Assembly (NCBI RefSeq): GCF_000212395.1
Contig: NC_015499.1
Coordinates: 1,561,421-1,625,420, forward strand
Reading direction: 5' to 3'
DNA length: 64,000 bases
Source of the DNA: Thermodesulfobium narugense DSM 14796
GTDB lineage: Bacteria > Thermodesulfobiota > Thermodesulfobiia > Thermodesulfobiales > Thermodesulfobiaceae
Positions 1 to 9,027 of this stretch are shown here, piece by piece. Every line of letters begins with the position of its first letter. Positions within the stretch are counted from its first letter, which is position 1. The position numbers and the translations under genes were made by a program. Under the pieces are notes generated by a model. That model had not been told where the DNA came from, ran no database searches, and saw nothing but the letters and a program-made list of their open reading frames with translations.

Positions 1-804
1 CATATTTCGTCCTGCAAATCACCTCAGCAAATGTTTGGACCCATCGCGAAAACTTATTATGCTGAAAAAAAAGGAATTAATCCCGAGGATATCTTCGTTG
101 TTTCAATAATGCCCTGTACAGCAAAGAAATACGAAGCTGCTCGCCCAGAAATGAATGCGGCAGCTACTTACTGGAACAATCCAAATATCACAAGAGATGT
201 TGATGTTGTCTTGACGTCACGAGAGCTTATAAGAATGATTCGCGAGGCTGGAATTGATTTTGCCAACCTTCCTGATGAACCATACGATCCTCTCATGGGA
301 GAAGGCACAGGTGCTGCACAAATATTTGGTGCAACAGGTGGAGTTATGGAAGCAGCTCTGAGGACAGCATATGAAGTTATCACTGGAAAAACGCTGCCAA
401 AACTTGATTTTGAAGATGTAAGAGGAATGAAAGAAATTAAAGAAGCATCAGTAAATATGAACGGACTTACAGTAAAAGTACTTGTTGCACATTCTCTCGG
501 AGCAGCTAGACAACTCTTGGATAAAGTCAGAGCGGGAGAACTTAAAGATTATCACTTTATAGAAATTATGGCATGTCCAGGAGGATGTATTGGTGGAGGT
601 GGACAGCCAATTCCAACTACAGTTGAGGAAAGAGAAAATCGTATCAAAGGGATATACGAAAGAGATAAAAAACTTAAAATCAGGAAAAGCCATGAAAATC
701 CTGAAATTCAAGCAATTTATAAAGAATTTCTCAAAGAACCTCTTGGACACAAATCACATCAACTTCTTCATACCCACTACACGCCAAGAGGTAAAAGTAA
801 TTAA
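1..804 (+). CDS. hydA: [FeFe] hydrogenase catalytic subunit, C-terminal part
   Basis: This is the C-terminal part of an iron-only hydrogenase that reversibly converts protons and electrons to H2 at the H-cluster. The reading frame is open from base 1, so the start lies outside the window. Visible motifs are MPCTAKKYE and the last H-cluster motif, MACPGGC followed by GGGGQP, which carries the two C-terminal cysteine ligands. The last ~60 residues match the iron hydrogenase small-subunit domain (HPLGHK-type HQLLHT ending), here fused to the large subunit as in cytoplasmic monomeric or electron-bifurcating enzymes. It precedes an aspartase-like gene, hydF and hydE on the same strand, so it is a likely client of those maturases. 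The first 30 bases encode in-frame residues consistent with the family. Confidence 0.95.
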   Translation, partial: HISSCKSPQQMFGPIAKTYYAEKKGINPEDIFVVSIMPCTAKKYEAARPEMNAAATYWNNPNITRDVDVVLTSRELIRMIREAGIDFANLPDEPYDPLMGEGTGAAQIFGATGGVMEAALRTAYEVITGKTLPKLDFEDVRGMKEIKEASVNMNGLTVKVLVAHSLGAARQLLDKVRAGELKDYHFIEIMACPGGCIGGGGQPIPTTVEERENRIKGIYERDKKLKIRKSHENPEIQAIYKEFLKEPLGHKSHQLLHTHYTPRGKSN

Positions 805-927
805 AAAATAGAAAAAGTTTGCTAAACATTAAGAAAACAAAATTATAAATAGATGTTGATTTGAAAATTAATAAATTAGGAGGCAGAGCTCTTAAAAAAG
901 AAGATTGAAATTGTTTCTGTCTATAAT

Positions 928-955
928 CCTACAGGATCTCTAATGATCCTGTAGG
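928..955 (+). terminator. Perfect 11-bp stem-loop after hydA
   Basis: CCTACAGGATC and GATCCTGTAGG form a perfect 11-bp stem with a 6-base loop in the 222-bp gap between hydA and the aspartase-like gene. Only a weak T-rich tail follows (TCTCATTT), so it may be an attenuator or an RNA-processing hairpin rather than a strong terminator. An isolated AGGAGG lies upstream near 879-884 with no convincing ORF behind it. The rest of the gap shows nothing else I can name. Confidence 0.5.
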
Positions 956-1026
956 TCTCATTTCAGTACATAAAGTACAATGAAGAACTCTTTATCATTT
1001 TAGCGAAGTGAGGTTATTGTAAGCTA

Positions 1027-2403
1027 ATGTTTACTTATCGTCATGAAGAAGATTTAATTGGTTGTATGAATATCCCTACTAATATTTATTGGGGTATTCA
1101 TACCGAAAGAGCTAAAAGAAATTTTGATTTTGGTTTTGCCAAAGTAAATATGGCCATTATTTTTGCTCTTGCTATGGTCAAAAAGGCATGCACCATAACC
1201 AACTATGAATTAGGGTTCTTAGAAGAAAAAAAGGCTAAAGCTATTATTACAGCATGTGATGAAATTATGGAAGGAAAGTTTAGTGATCAGTTTCCACTAG
1301 ATGCTCTTCAAGGGGGCGCTGGTACTTCTATTAACATGAATTTAAACGAGGTTATTGCCAATAGAGCCATTGAAACTCTTGGTGGCTTAAAGGGTAATTA
1401 TAACTTAGTTCATCCCTTACATGATGTCAATCTTCATCAATCTACAAACGATGTTTTCCCTACTGCTATCAAAATAGCAGCAATATTTAAACTAAGAGAA
1501 CTTAGCGAAGCCATTGCTAGACTTCAGGGTGCCTTCCAAAAAAAAGAAAAAGAATTTGCTGGTATTGTAAAGATTGGACGCACTGAACTTCAAGAAGCTG
1601 TACCCTTAACCTTGGGAACTGAATTTGCAGCTTTTGCTGAAGCTATTGCCAGAGATAGATGGCGAACATTTAAATGCGAAGAAAGATTAAGAGTAGTTAA
1701 TCTTGGTGGTACTGCAATAGGGACTGGGCTAACAGCACCAAAGGAATATATTTTTTTAGTCATTGAGAAATTGAGAGAAATTACAGGGCTTGGACTTTGC
1801 CGCGGTGAAAATGTCCCAGGAGAAACAGCCAACGCCGATCCTTTTGTAGAGGTTTCTGGCATACTTAAAGCTCATGCCTCTAATTTAGTAAAAATTAATA
1901 ATGACTTAAGACTTTTAAACCTTTTTGGAGAAATTATGCTTCCTGCCCTACAATCAGGCTCTTCTATTATGCCAGGTAAAATCAATCCAGTACTCTGCGA
2001 AGCTGCCATTCAAATCGGGCTTAAAGTTATGGCCAATGATTTTTTGATTACTGAAGCCACCAGTCGTAGCACGCTTCAAATTTGTGAATTCTTGCCTATT
2101 CTAGCCCATGCCTTACTAGAATCACTGGACTTATTGATTATACTTAATCAAAAAGTAGTTGCTTATATTAACAATATCAATGCCAATGAAGAAAAATGTC
2201 AGGAATACTTTAATAAAAGTCTTACTCTGATTACTGCCTTTTTACCATTAATTGGCTATAAACAGGCTGAAGCTTTAGTTAAGGAATTTTTAAACCTTAA
2301 GGGTGTCGACTTAAAAGAATTCTTATCTCAACGACTGGGAGAAAATGTAGTTAAAGATATACTTTCTCCTTACAAACTTACAGCCTTAGGATATCGACAA
2401 TGA
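1027..2403 (+). CDS. Aspartase/fumarase-family lyase in a hydrogenase-maturation cluster
   Basis: This 458-residue protein belongs to the aspartate ammonia-lyase/class II fumarase superfamily. It has the signature GSSIMPGKINPV and a preceding GRTELQEAVPLTLG segment. The family typically converts aspartate to fumarate and ammonia. Aspartase-like genes sit beside hydE/hydF/hydG in other bacteria (for example hydX of Shewanella), where released ammonia may supply the bridgehead amine of the H-cluster dithiolate. That link is inference here. Its last 4 bases overlap the hydF start, so the two are probably translationally coupled. The start ATG is preceded by GAGGT at a long spacing. It could also be an ordinary catabolic aspartase. 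Confidence 0.85.
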   Translation: MFTYRHEEDLIGCMNIPTNIYWGIHTERAKRNFDFGFAKVNMAIIFALAMVKKACTITNYELGFLEEKKAKAIITACDEIMEGKFSDQFPLDALQGGAGTSINMNLNEVIANRAIETLGGLKGNYNLVHPLHDVNLHQSTNDVFPTAIKIAAIFKLRELSEAIARLQGAFQKKEKEFAGIVKIGRTELQEAVPLTLGTEFAAFAEAIARDRWRTFKCEERLRVVNLGGTAIGTGLTAPKEYIFLVIEKLREITGLGLCRGENVPGETANADPFVEVSGILKAHASNLVKINNDLRLLNLFGEIMLPALQSGSSIMPGKINPVLCEAAIQIGLKVMANDFLITEATSRSTLQICEFLPILAHALLESLDLLIILNQKVVAYINNINANEEKCQEYFNKSLTLITAFLPLIGYKQAEALVKEFLNLKGVDLKEFLSQRLGENVVKDILSPYKLTALGYRQ

Positions 2404-3656
2404 ATAAGACACCACGAGGAAACAGGCTCCATATTGCACTGCTTGGCAGAACTAATGTAGGCAAATCTTCATTTTTAAATATGATCACAGGACAAGATGT
2501 TTCTATTATCTCATCAATACCTGGTACCACAACCGACGTCGTAGAAAAGGCTATGGAACTTCTACCTATTGGCCCTGTATTATTTTTGGACACTGCTGGT
2601 TTTGACGACAAGTCAACATTAGCAAACTTAAGGCTTAAAAAAACCTATAATGTTTTCAATAGAGCTGATGTTGCTGTTTTACTATTAGAACCTGAAGTTT
2701 GGACTGATTATGAAGAGGAAATATTAAAAGAGACTCAAAAAAGAGAGATCCCTCTAATCGCCATTATTAATAAAATTGACCTTAAAGAACCTTCAAACAA
2801 CTTTATCAATCAATTAAGATCACGTATAGGACAGGTAGTTATTATTTCAGCCTTGGACAAGAAAAATCGGGACAACTACGTTAATGCCTTTAAAACACAA
2901 CTTTTAAAGATTTGCCCGCCAGATTTTCTACAACCACCGCCTTTAATAGGTGATTTGCTGCCGCCAAGTGGATTAGCAGTTTTGGTTGTACCTATTGATT
3001 TAGAAGCTCCTAAGGGAAGGCTTATTTTACCTCAAGTACAAACCATAAGAGATACTCTCGATAATGACGCTGCTGCTCTTGTGGTTAAAGAAAGAGAGCT
3101 AGCACATATTTTAAATATTTTGAAAATAAAGCCTAACATTGTAGTTTGTGACTCCCAGGTAGTCTTAAAGATGTGTGCAGATACCCCTAAGGGTATTCCA
3201 GCAACGACTTTTTCCATACTTTTTTCTCGATACAAAGGTGACTTGATAGAACAGGCCAAGGGAGCGGCTCATATTGAGGCTTTAAAAACTGGAGACAAAG
3301 TACTTATAGCTGAAGGTTGCACCCACCACCCTATTGAAGATGATATTGGTCGAGTTAAGATTCCTCGCTGGTTAAGACAATTTGTAGGCAGCGATCTCCA
3401 AATTGATTTCTATGCTGGTAGAGATTATCCTGATAATTTAGGTGAATACAAACTGGTTATTCATTGCGGTGCCTGCACCCTCAATCGGCGTGAAATGCTT
3501 GAACGCATTCAAATGGCAAAGGAAGTGGGCGTACCAATTACTAATTACGGTATTAGTATTTCTTTATTGCAGGGAGTTTTAAAACGTACTTTAAGCCCTT
3601 TCCCTGCAGCATTAATAGCATTTGAGAAAGAATTGGAGAAGATAAAATGCCATTAG
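2400..3656 (+). CDS. hydF: [FeFe] hydrogenase maturation GTPase HydF
   Basis: HydF is the scaffold on which the 2Fe subcluster of the H-cluster is completed before transfer to apo-hydrogenase. The 418-residue length is normal. The N-terminal GTPase domain shows GRTNVGKSS (about 16-24), the PGTTTD switch, DTAG and NKID. The C-terminal [4Fe-4S]-binding domain has C-T-H at 307-309 and H-C-G-A-C at 355-359, the full CxH...HCxxC set of the family. It overlaps the aspartase-like gene by 4 bases and hydE by 10 bases, which indicates one operon. All expected ligands are present, so it looks functional, unlike its altered HydE neighbour. Confidence 0.95.
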   Translation: MNKTPRGNRLHIALLGRTNVGKSSFLNMITGQDVSIISSIPGTTTDVVEKAMELLPIGPVLFLDTAGFDDKSTLANLRLKKTYNVFNRADVAVLLLEPEVWTDYEEEILKETQKREIPLIAIINKIDLKEPSNNFINQLRSRIGQVVIISALDKKNRDNYVNAFKTQLLKICPPDFLQPPPLIGDLLPPSGLAVLVVPIDLEAPKGRLILPQVQTIRDTLDNDAAALVVKERELAHILNILKIKPNIVVCDSQVVLKMCADTPKGIPATTFSILFSRYKGDLIEQAKGAAHIEALKTGDKVLIAEGCTHHPIEDDIGRVKIPRWLRQFVGSDLQIDFYAGRDYPDNLGEYKLVIHCGACTLNRREMLERIQMAKEVGVPITNYGISISLLQGVLKRTLSPFPAALIAFEKELEKIKCH

Positions 3657-4651
3657 TAAAAAAAGAGATAATACATTATTTAACTGATAAAACTGCCGAA
3701 GACGAACTTTTTTCTAAAGCTGATGACACAAGAAAACAATATTGTGGTGATACAGCTAATTTAAGAGGAGTAATTCACTTTTCTAATTACTGCCGTTGCG
3801 ATGATCTTTATTGTGGTCTTAGGAAAAGCAATAAAGAAATGAAAAGGTTTCGCATGGATACTGAAACAATTATTTCTTTAGCTGATGAAATCGCTAAAAA
3901 TTCAATTAAGACTATTGTCTTACAATCTGGCGAAGATGTTTTTTATAGTTGTAAAATGCTCTGTCAAATTATAAAAGAAATTAAAAGGCTACATGATGTT
4001 GCCATCACATTAAGTCTTGGCGAAAGAAGTTGTGATGATTATAAACGCCTTTATGAAGCAGGCGCTGACAGATATTTGATGAAACATGAAACCATGAATG
4101 AAGAATTATATGAAAAAATGCGCCCTGGCCGCAAGTTAAAAGACCGCTTAAAAGCATTGGAATATTTGAGAGAAATTGGCTTCCAAGTAGGAACCGGCAA
4201 TATTGTAGGGCTTCCAGGGCAGACAATTGAAGATCTGGCCAAAGATATACTCTTTTTCCAAGACTTCCAGCCAGATATGATAAACATTGGTCCATTTATA
4301 CCCCACAAACAAACGCCACTAAAGGATTATCCTCCAGGAGACTTCGATCTTATGCTTAAGGTTTTTGCTCTAACTCGCATTGTAACATTAAATACCCATA
4401 TAGCTGCCGCTAATACTGTAGCTACCTTAAGACCCATAGAAGGGCAATATTTGTGCTTCGTTAAAGGTGGATGCAATGTCTTGATGCCCAATTGCAATCC
4501 CTTTGCTGAAAGCAAAGAAAAAAAGGTTGAGTTTGAATTTCAGTGTGCTCCTAAGAAACGATATGTTAGTGTTGATGAAGCTAAAGAAATTCTAAAAATG
4601 GCAGGTAGAAAGATCGCTCAAGATAAGGGACACTCGCTAAAAAGGAGGTAA
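3647..4651 (+). CDS. hydE: HydE-family radical SAM protein with altered cysteine motif
   Basis: The 334-residue protein aligns along its length with HydE, the radical SAM enzyme acting on the organometallic Fe-cysteine intermediate in H-cluster assembly. Recognisable blocks include [48 protein letters not shown] and IGPFIPH. In normal HydE the SAM cluster is held by CxxxCxxC. Here the cysteines are C49, C51 and C56, with Asp at 53, where the middle cysteine should be. The spacing is therefore CxCxxxxC. It overlaps hydF by 10 bases and is followed 2 bases later by the NifH-like gene. It may be a HydE with altered cluster chemistry, a neofunctionalised paralog serving the nitrogenase-like genes, or a damaged copy. 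Confidence 0.88.
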   Translation: MPLVKKEIIHYLTDKTAEDELFSKADDTRKQYCGDTANLRGVIHFSNYCRCDDLYCGLRKSNKEMKRFRMDTETIISLADEIAKNSIKTIVLQSGEDVFYSCKMLCQIIKEIKRLHDVAITLSLGERSCDDYKRLYEAGADRYLMKHETMNEELYEKMRPGRKLKDRLKALEYLREIGFQVGTGNIVGLPGQTIEDLAKDILFFQDFQPDMINIGPFIPHKQTPLKDYPPGDFDLMLKVFALTRIVTLNTHIAAANTVATLRPIEGQYLCFVKGGCNVLMPNCNPFAESKEKKVEFEFQCAPKKRYVSVDEAKEILKMAGRKIAQDKGHSLKRR

Positions 4652-4653
4652 AA

Positions 4654-5409
4654 ATGTTAAAAATCGCTGTTTACGGTAAAGGGGGTATTGGCAAATCAAC
4701 GATAACATCTCATCTTTCAGCTTCCTTTGCCACTTTAGGCAAAAGGGTAATGCAAATTGGCTGTGACCCCAAAACTGATTCCACAATGAATTTACTTGGA
4801 GGCAAATCACCTAAACCTATTTTAAGGTATATTGAAGAATACGGACAACCTGAAGATATAGAAGAAATTGTTAAAATTGGCTTTAAAAAAGTCATCTGTC
4901 TTGAAGTAGGCGGCCCCACTCCAGGAATTGGTTGTGCCGGGAGAGGTATTATTACGGCCTTTGAACTCTTAGATGACTTAGGAGTTTACCAAAGATATAG
5001 ACCTGATGTCGTGCTTTATGACGTCTTGGGAGATGTGGTTTGCGGCGGTTTTGCAGTACCTATGCGAGAAGGGTATGCTGATAAAGTGCTTGTTATAACT
5101 TCTGGGGAAAAATTAGCACTTTATGCAGCAGAAAATATTATTCAAGCAATTAAAAACTTTTCCGATCGAAATTATGCCCGTCTTAGCGGCCTGATTCTGA
5201 ATAGAAGAAATATCCCTGAGGAAATAGAAAAGGTAGGAAACTTTGCCAAAAAAATGCATACCAAAATCTTAGGTATTATTCCCAAAGATGAATACATAAA
5301 TAGGGCTGAACTTGAGGGAAAGACCACAGTTGAGCTTGACGAAAGCCTTCCAATAAGTCAAACATTTATTAGCTTGGCTGGAGTTTTACTGGAGGAAAAT
5401 CAATGCTAA
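4654..5409 (+). CDS. NifH-like ATP-dependent reductase component
   Basis: This 251-residue homodimeric iron-protein type ATPase passes electrons to a NifDK-like partner during ATP hydrolysis. It has the P-loop GKGGIGKST (about 9-17), the DPKTDST segment, and the two cysteines that hold the intersubunit [4Fe-4S] cluster, in GCAGRG and [11 protein letters not shown]. The length matches nitrogenase-like (NflH, BchL, CfbC) reductases rather than long NifH. AAAAGGAGGTAAAA precedes the ATG. It overlaps the NifD-like gene by 7 bases. No nifB, nifE, nifN or molybdate genes are nearby, so diazotrophy is not implied. The substrate is unknown. Confidence 0.93.
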   Translation: MLKIAVYGKGGIGKSTITSHLSASFATLGKRVMQIGCDPKTDSTMNLLGGKSPKPILRYIEEYGQPEDIEEIVKIGFKKVICLEVGGPTPGIGCAGRGIITAFELLDDLGVYQRYRPDVVLYDVLGDVVCGGFAVPMREGYADKVLVITSGEKLALYAAENIIQAIKNFSDRNYARLSGLILNRRNIPEEIEKVGNFAKKMHTKILGIIPKDEYINRAELEGKTTVELDESLPISQTFISLAGVLLEENQC

Positions 5410-6695
5410 TAGAAAAGTCCAGAATAAAAATAACCGATTTTAAAAGTAAAAGGGATTTTCCCTTTGCTCCCTTAGAAGCAGTAGGTCCTAATCTTTCTGG
5501 CTGGGGAGTGGTGGAAACCAGTTTACTTCTACCAAACAGCGTTTGTCTGATGGTAGGGCCACTTGCCTGTTTAAGACATTCGGCTTTTATGGCACAGGCT
5601 CGTAGTTTTTATAAACGCTTTTATATGCTGCCTTTAGAAGAAGTAGAAATTGTTATGGGCAAACATTTTTCTAAAGTAAAAGAATCCTTAAAGGAAATTG
5701 CTTTGAAGGACTCGCCTCAAATTTTGATTTTAGCAGGCACTTGTTGTGATCATATTTTAGGTACTGATTATAAAGAAATAATGCAGGAACTAAAAAAAGA
5801 ATTAGGGATCGAAGTCATTTATCTGGTGATGGCTCCTTTAACCATTGGCCTTAAGCCTTCACCATTCGAGATTGCTTACACTGCCCTTTACGAATTTTTA
5901 AAAGACAAAAGGAAGGAAGAGAAGGAACAAAAGGCTATCAATATTTTAGGTACCTTTTTACCATTATCAGAAAAAAGTGAGTTTTATAGTCTGTTAAAAG
6001 AGGCTGGCTATAAAAGCATCTATCAAATTCCTACCTGCAAAGACATTAATGAGCTAAAGCAAATGGCTAATGTTTGCTTAAATATCGTAATACATCCTCT
6101 CGGTAATATCCTGGCAAAAAAGATGGAAACAGGAATGGGTATTCCTTATGTCTTTTGCCCTCAAAGCTACGGAACAAAAGAAATTGAACAACAATATCAA
6201 AAATTAGAAGAAAGATTAGGACAAAAACTAAATTATACCTTTTACAAAAAAAACATTGAAAAGCTCCCATTGGATATCTTAAAAAATAAAAGAGTAGCTA
6301 TTGGTTGTAGTATTAACGGAAGTCCATTAGAACTAGCTTGTGCCTTAAAGCAATTTGGCGCTGAACCCAAAGCTATTTTCCTTAGAAATACCCCTAAACC
6401 ATACGAATGGGAATACGTTGAGTGGCTTTCAGATAATAGCGCTGAAACCTATATATATAATGTTGCACACCCTTATCTAAACGAATCAATAAATATATTT
6501 GATGACATAGAACTTGTGTTTGGAGTAGATGCCGGTATTTATTGTTCTAAAGCTATCAACATTCCGCTTTCACGTTATCAAAATCAAACATATGGTTTTG
6601 AAACTCTTTTATGGCTTTTTGAAGAAGTCACAAAAAATATCACTAAACCTATAAGCAACTATGACTGGATTTACAATTATAATCTTCTAATTTAG
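5403..6695 (+). CDS. NifD-like nitrogenase component 1 alpha-type protein
   Basis: A 430-residue oxidoreductase of the nitrogenase component-1 superfamily. [11 protein letters not shown] holds a cysteine (C56) equivalent to the P-cluster GPxxC cysteine, C48 lies just before it, and [12 protein letters not shown] carries C114/C115 near the third P-cluster cysteine position. I do not see the cofactor-binding Cys/His pair of true NifD, so a simple [4Fe-4S] or P-cluster-like centre is more likely than FeMo-co. The segment around residues 170-180 is rich in Lys/Glu. Overlap with the reductase gene and an 8-base gap to the NifK-like gene show one operon. It does not match BchN or CfbD by any motif I recognise. 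Confidence 0.88.
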   Translation: MLIEKSRIKITDFKSKRDFPFAPLEAVGPNLSGWGVVETSLLLPNSVCLMVGPLACLRHSAFMAQARSFYKRFYMLPLEEVEIVMGKHFSKVKESLKEIALKDSPQILILAGTCCDHILGTDYKEIMQELKKELGIEVIYLVMAPLTIGLKPSPFEIAYTALYEFLKDKRKEEKEQKAINILGTFLPLSEKSEFYSLLKEAGYKSIYQIPTCKDINELKQMANVCLNIVIHPLGNILAKKMETGMGIPYVFCPQSYGTKEIEQQYQKLEERLGQKLNYTFYKKNIEKLPLDILKNKRVAIGCSINGSPLELACALKQFGAEPKAIFLRNTPKPYEWEYVEWLSDNSAETYIYNVAHPYLNESINIFDDIELVFGVDAGIYCSKAINIPLSRYQNQTYGFETLLWLFEEVTKNITKPISNYDWIYNYNLLI

Positions 6696-6703
6696 GAGGA
6701 AAC

Positions 6704-7867
6704 ATGAACCTTTTTTATAATCTTTTACCACTTCCGTCTGGATATTTTGGCGCTAGCAGTGCTCTTTATGATTTGGATGGGCTTATCGTTGTTTATGGCC
6801 CAGCTGGTGGTGCTTGGCACATAAATATTGAAGATGAACCCAGATGGTATCGTGGAAAAACAACTGTAATCGGAGCTGGACTTTTAGAAATGGATGTTAT
6901 CTTAGGAAAGGATTCAGAATTTGTGGAAAGAATTGTCAGTGTAGCCCGTGACTTAAATAGAAACTTTGTGGCTCTGTGTGGAACGCCAGTTTCTGCCATT
7001 ATCGGTGCAGATTTAAAAGGTCTAACCCAAGCCATTCAAAAAAGGATTTACACGCCTACACTTTGCATTGAAACTTCTGGAACAGAAAACTATCTTGAAG
7101 GAGCTAAAAAATCATCTATTAAAATAGCACAAACTTTTTTAAAACAACTTCCCAAAATACCAAATTCTATCAATATCTTAGGAGCCATCCACTTAGATAC
7201 AGGACATCCCAAACACCTTAAGCCTTTAATTTCTTTTTTAGAAAATTCCGAAGTTAAGATAACAAGCATATGGGGGCACTCTCCTTTAGAAGATATTAAA
7301 AGGTCAAGTTCAGCCAGTTTAAATATAGTAATAGGTCTAAGCGGATTAAGTTTAGCTCAATACATGTATGAAACATTCGGCATTCCTTATATTATTGGCT
7401 TCCCCATCGGCAAAAAAATGCAGGAATATTTCTTCAACATCCTAAAAGATAAGCCATACCATTTACCAACTGCTTCTTACTATTTTAAAAAGGCTCTTGT
7501 TATTGGAGAACCAGTTAGAGCCTTTAGCCTTAAACTTTTTTTAGAAAGAGAGCTTTGCATTAAGACTAAGGTTATTTCAATTCTGCCATTTAAAGAACTC
7601 TTATTACCACAAAAAGGTCTTAAAAACACTATTATTATGCCTTCAGAAGAAGATATACCAATCAATTCTGAATCAACAATTGCTGATTTGATGAGCAAAT
7701 CTGATGTCGATTACATCATTGCTGATCCCTTCTACGAAAGATTGTTACATCAAAAAAGGCAGTTTATTCCCTTACCCCACACTGCTATAAGTGCCCGTTT
7801 TTACTGGGACGCTGATTATGAATATATAGGAGAAATCGGAGCTAAATATTTAAAAGATAGACTTTAA
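6704..7867 (+). CDS. NifK-like nitrogenase component 1 beta-type protein
   Basis: This 387-residue partner of the NifD-like protein has typical component-1 blocks: YGPAGGAWH near 31-39 and CGTPVSAIIGADL near 92-104. The GPxGC cysteine is replaced by Gly (G35/G36), leaving C92 as the only likely cluster ligand. A D/K interface with several cysteines on one subunit and one on the other recalls the asymmetric [4Fe-4S] site of DPOR (BchN/BchB). AGGAGG precedes the ATG. It is the last gene of the run, and no terminator is evident after it. The substrate is unknown. The association with hydE and hydF is the main clue. Confidence 0.87.
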   Translation: MNLFYNLLPLPSGYFGASSALYDLDGLIVVYGPAGGAWHINIEDEPRWYRGKTTVIGAGLLEMDVILGKDSEFVERIVSVARDLNRNFVALCGTPVSAIIGADLKGLTQAIQKRIYTPTLCIETSGTENYLEGAKKSSIKIAQTFLKQLPKIPNSINILGAIHLDTGHPKHLKPLISFLENSEVKITSIWGHSPLEDIKRSSSASLNIVIGLSGLSLAQYMYETFGIPYIIGFPIGKKMQEYFFNILKDKPYHLPTASYYFKKALVIGEPVRAFSLKLFLERELCIKTKVISILPFKELLLPQKGLKNTIIMPSEEDIPINSESTIADLMSKSDVDYIIADPFYERLLHQKRQFIPLPHTAISARFYWDADYEYIGEIGAKYLKDRL

Positions 7868-8352
7868 ACAAAATATATTTGAGAACATATCGTTGTATCA
7901 AGGTATTGGTTTCCGATCTGATGACAGCAGCAATATTGCCATATCCTCGTTTTCAAATGGAAGTTTGTGGCACTTATATAGCGCAACAATTTCGCGCTGG
8001 CGTAATACCCTTTCCCCTTGATAAATTACTCTTAGCTAATGTTATAAGTTGCCCAATGTTATATTAATTTTTTTAAAATCTTATAAAATTTAACTAAAAA
8101 AACAATTACATGTCTCCCCTTTTTATCCTTAAAGTTTTGATAATTTTTTCAAAATCTTTAAAAAATACTTTTTTTACTAACATAATGTTAAATTGCTATC
8201 AAAGGGGAGACTTATTCATAAAATAACAAATCTCACTTACAAAAACTAAAAATTTACAATTATATCAAGTTTTCTTTCAAATTAAAGTCTCTCATAATCA
8301 TCAAAATTATTAGTTTATAGAAATAAAAAGAACCGTTTAACTTAAATAAATA
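7868..8352. other. Convergent intergenic region with an inverted repeat
   Basis: This gap lies between the convergent NifK-like and cytochrome b genes. A 62-codon ORF from a TTG at 7879 shows no family I recognise and no ribosome-binding site, so I do not call it. An 11-bp inverted repeat, GTCTCCCCTTT at 8112-8122 and AAAGGGGAGAC at 8201-8211, bounds a 100-bp very AT-rich block. This could be a small MITE-like remnant or a regulatory structure. No clear intrinsic terminator is visible. Confidence 0.4.
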
Positions 8353-9027
8353 TTATTCGTTTTTTATATGTCCAATCTCAATCAAATCTTCCTTTACCCA
8401 TTTAGGTGAGTGATGCTTGGCAACTTGATAAGGCATATAACCGCTCCCTAATCGCCACATAGCCTTGAAGTCGTCAAAGTTAATTAATGAAAGGGGTAGA
8501 TGAATCACGGTTACAAGAATAGTAGTGATTATGCTGCCCCACACGTGAAAATAAAATAGAAAACTAACCACTTCTTTACCAAGTCCTTGTCTCATAAGAT
8601 AAAGAGCCCAACCCGATACAATTAGTCCAAATATCATAAAGATAAACAAAAGATATGCCAGCTGTTGGCCTGTATTATATTTACCTTGAGGAGCAGTTTC
8701 TTCAGGACCAAAAGGAATTCCAAATTTTCTAGGATAACCACCTAAATTTTTAAACCAAGCCAAAGAATCCTTATCCCACTTTAAAAGATTTCTAAGTAAA
8801 ATATAGAACCTATCAGGACTAATCAAAATGAAAGAAATCAAATTTAGCGTAAAGATTATTGCTGTCCAAATGTGAACTTGCATCAAAAATCCTGCTATAT
8901 CTTCAGGAACTAATTTGAAAAAAACAAGTATTCCAGTAATGGCTAAAATATACCACGTAATAGCATTTACATTGTGAAATACTTTTTCAGAAACAGGAAA
9001 CCTTAATACTTTTTCGTTATTATCCAT
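8353..9027 (-). CDS. Cytochrome b membrane anchor of periplasmic hydrogenase
   Basis: A 224-residue four-helix di-haem cytochrome b of the formate-dehydrogenase-gamma/cytochrome b561 type. It probably moves electrons from the periplasmic [FeFe] hydrogenase to the quinone pool. Hydrophobic helices lie near 22-38, 51-70, 122-146 and 158-178. Histidines occur in the first helix region (FHNVNAITWYI), the second (MQVHIWTAII) and the fourth (FYFHVWGSII and VIHLPLS), suitable as haem ligands. Its start overlaps the hydB stop by 1 base. Gene order hydA-hydB-cytochrome b on this strand indicates a membrane-bound H2:quinone oxidoreductase. The C-terminus is soluble and charged. Confidence 0.88.
   Translation of the reverse strand: MDNNEKVLRFPVSEKVFHNVNAITWYILAITGILVFFKLVPEDIAGFLMQVHIWTAIIFTLNLISFILISPDRFYILLRNLLKWDKDSLAWFKNLGGYPRKFGIPFGPEETAPQGKYNTGQQLAYLLFIFMIFGLIVSGWALYLMRQGLGKEVVSFLFYFHVWGSIITTILVTVIHLPLSLINFDDFKAMWRLGSGYMPYQVAKHHSPKWVKEDLIEIGHIKNE

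Noticed and set aside
879-957. Short peptide gene behind AGGAGG in the hydA-aspartase gap
   Set aside because: No ATG, GTG or TTG at a usable distance continues beyond a few codons, and the frame ends in the hairpin at 928-955.
3647-4651. Radical SAM gene as HydG (tyrosine lyase) instead of HydE
   Set aside because: Length (334) and the motif blocks FSNYC, LYCGLR and VGLPGQT match HydE; the extra HydG C-terminal CO/CN domain with its second cluster is missing.
4654-7867. True nitrogenase (nifHDK)
   Set aside because: The subunits are short, I see no FeMo-co Cys/His pair in the D subunit, the K subunit lacks GPxGC, and no nifB/E/N or molybdate genes are present.
7879-8067. 62-codon ORF after the NifK-like gene
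   Set aside because: No ribosome-binding site, no recognisable family and ambiguous patterns in the other frames. It may be a remnant, but it is not supportable as a gene.
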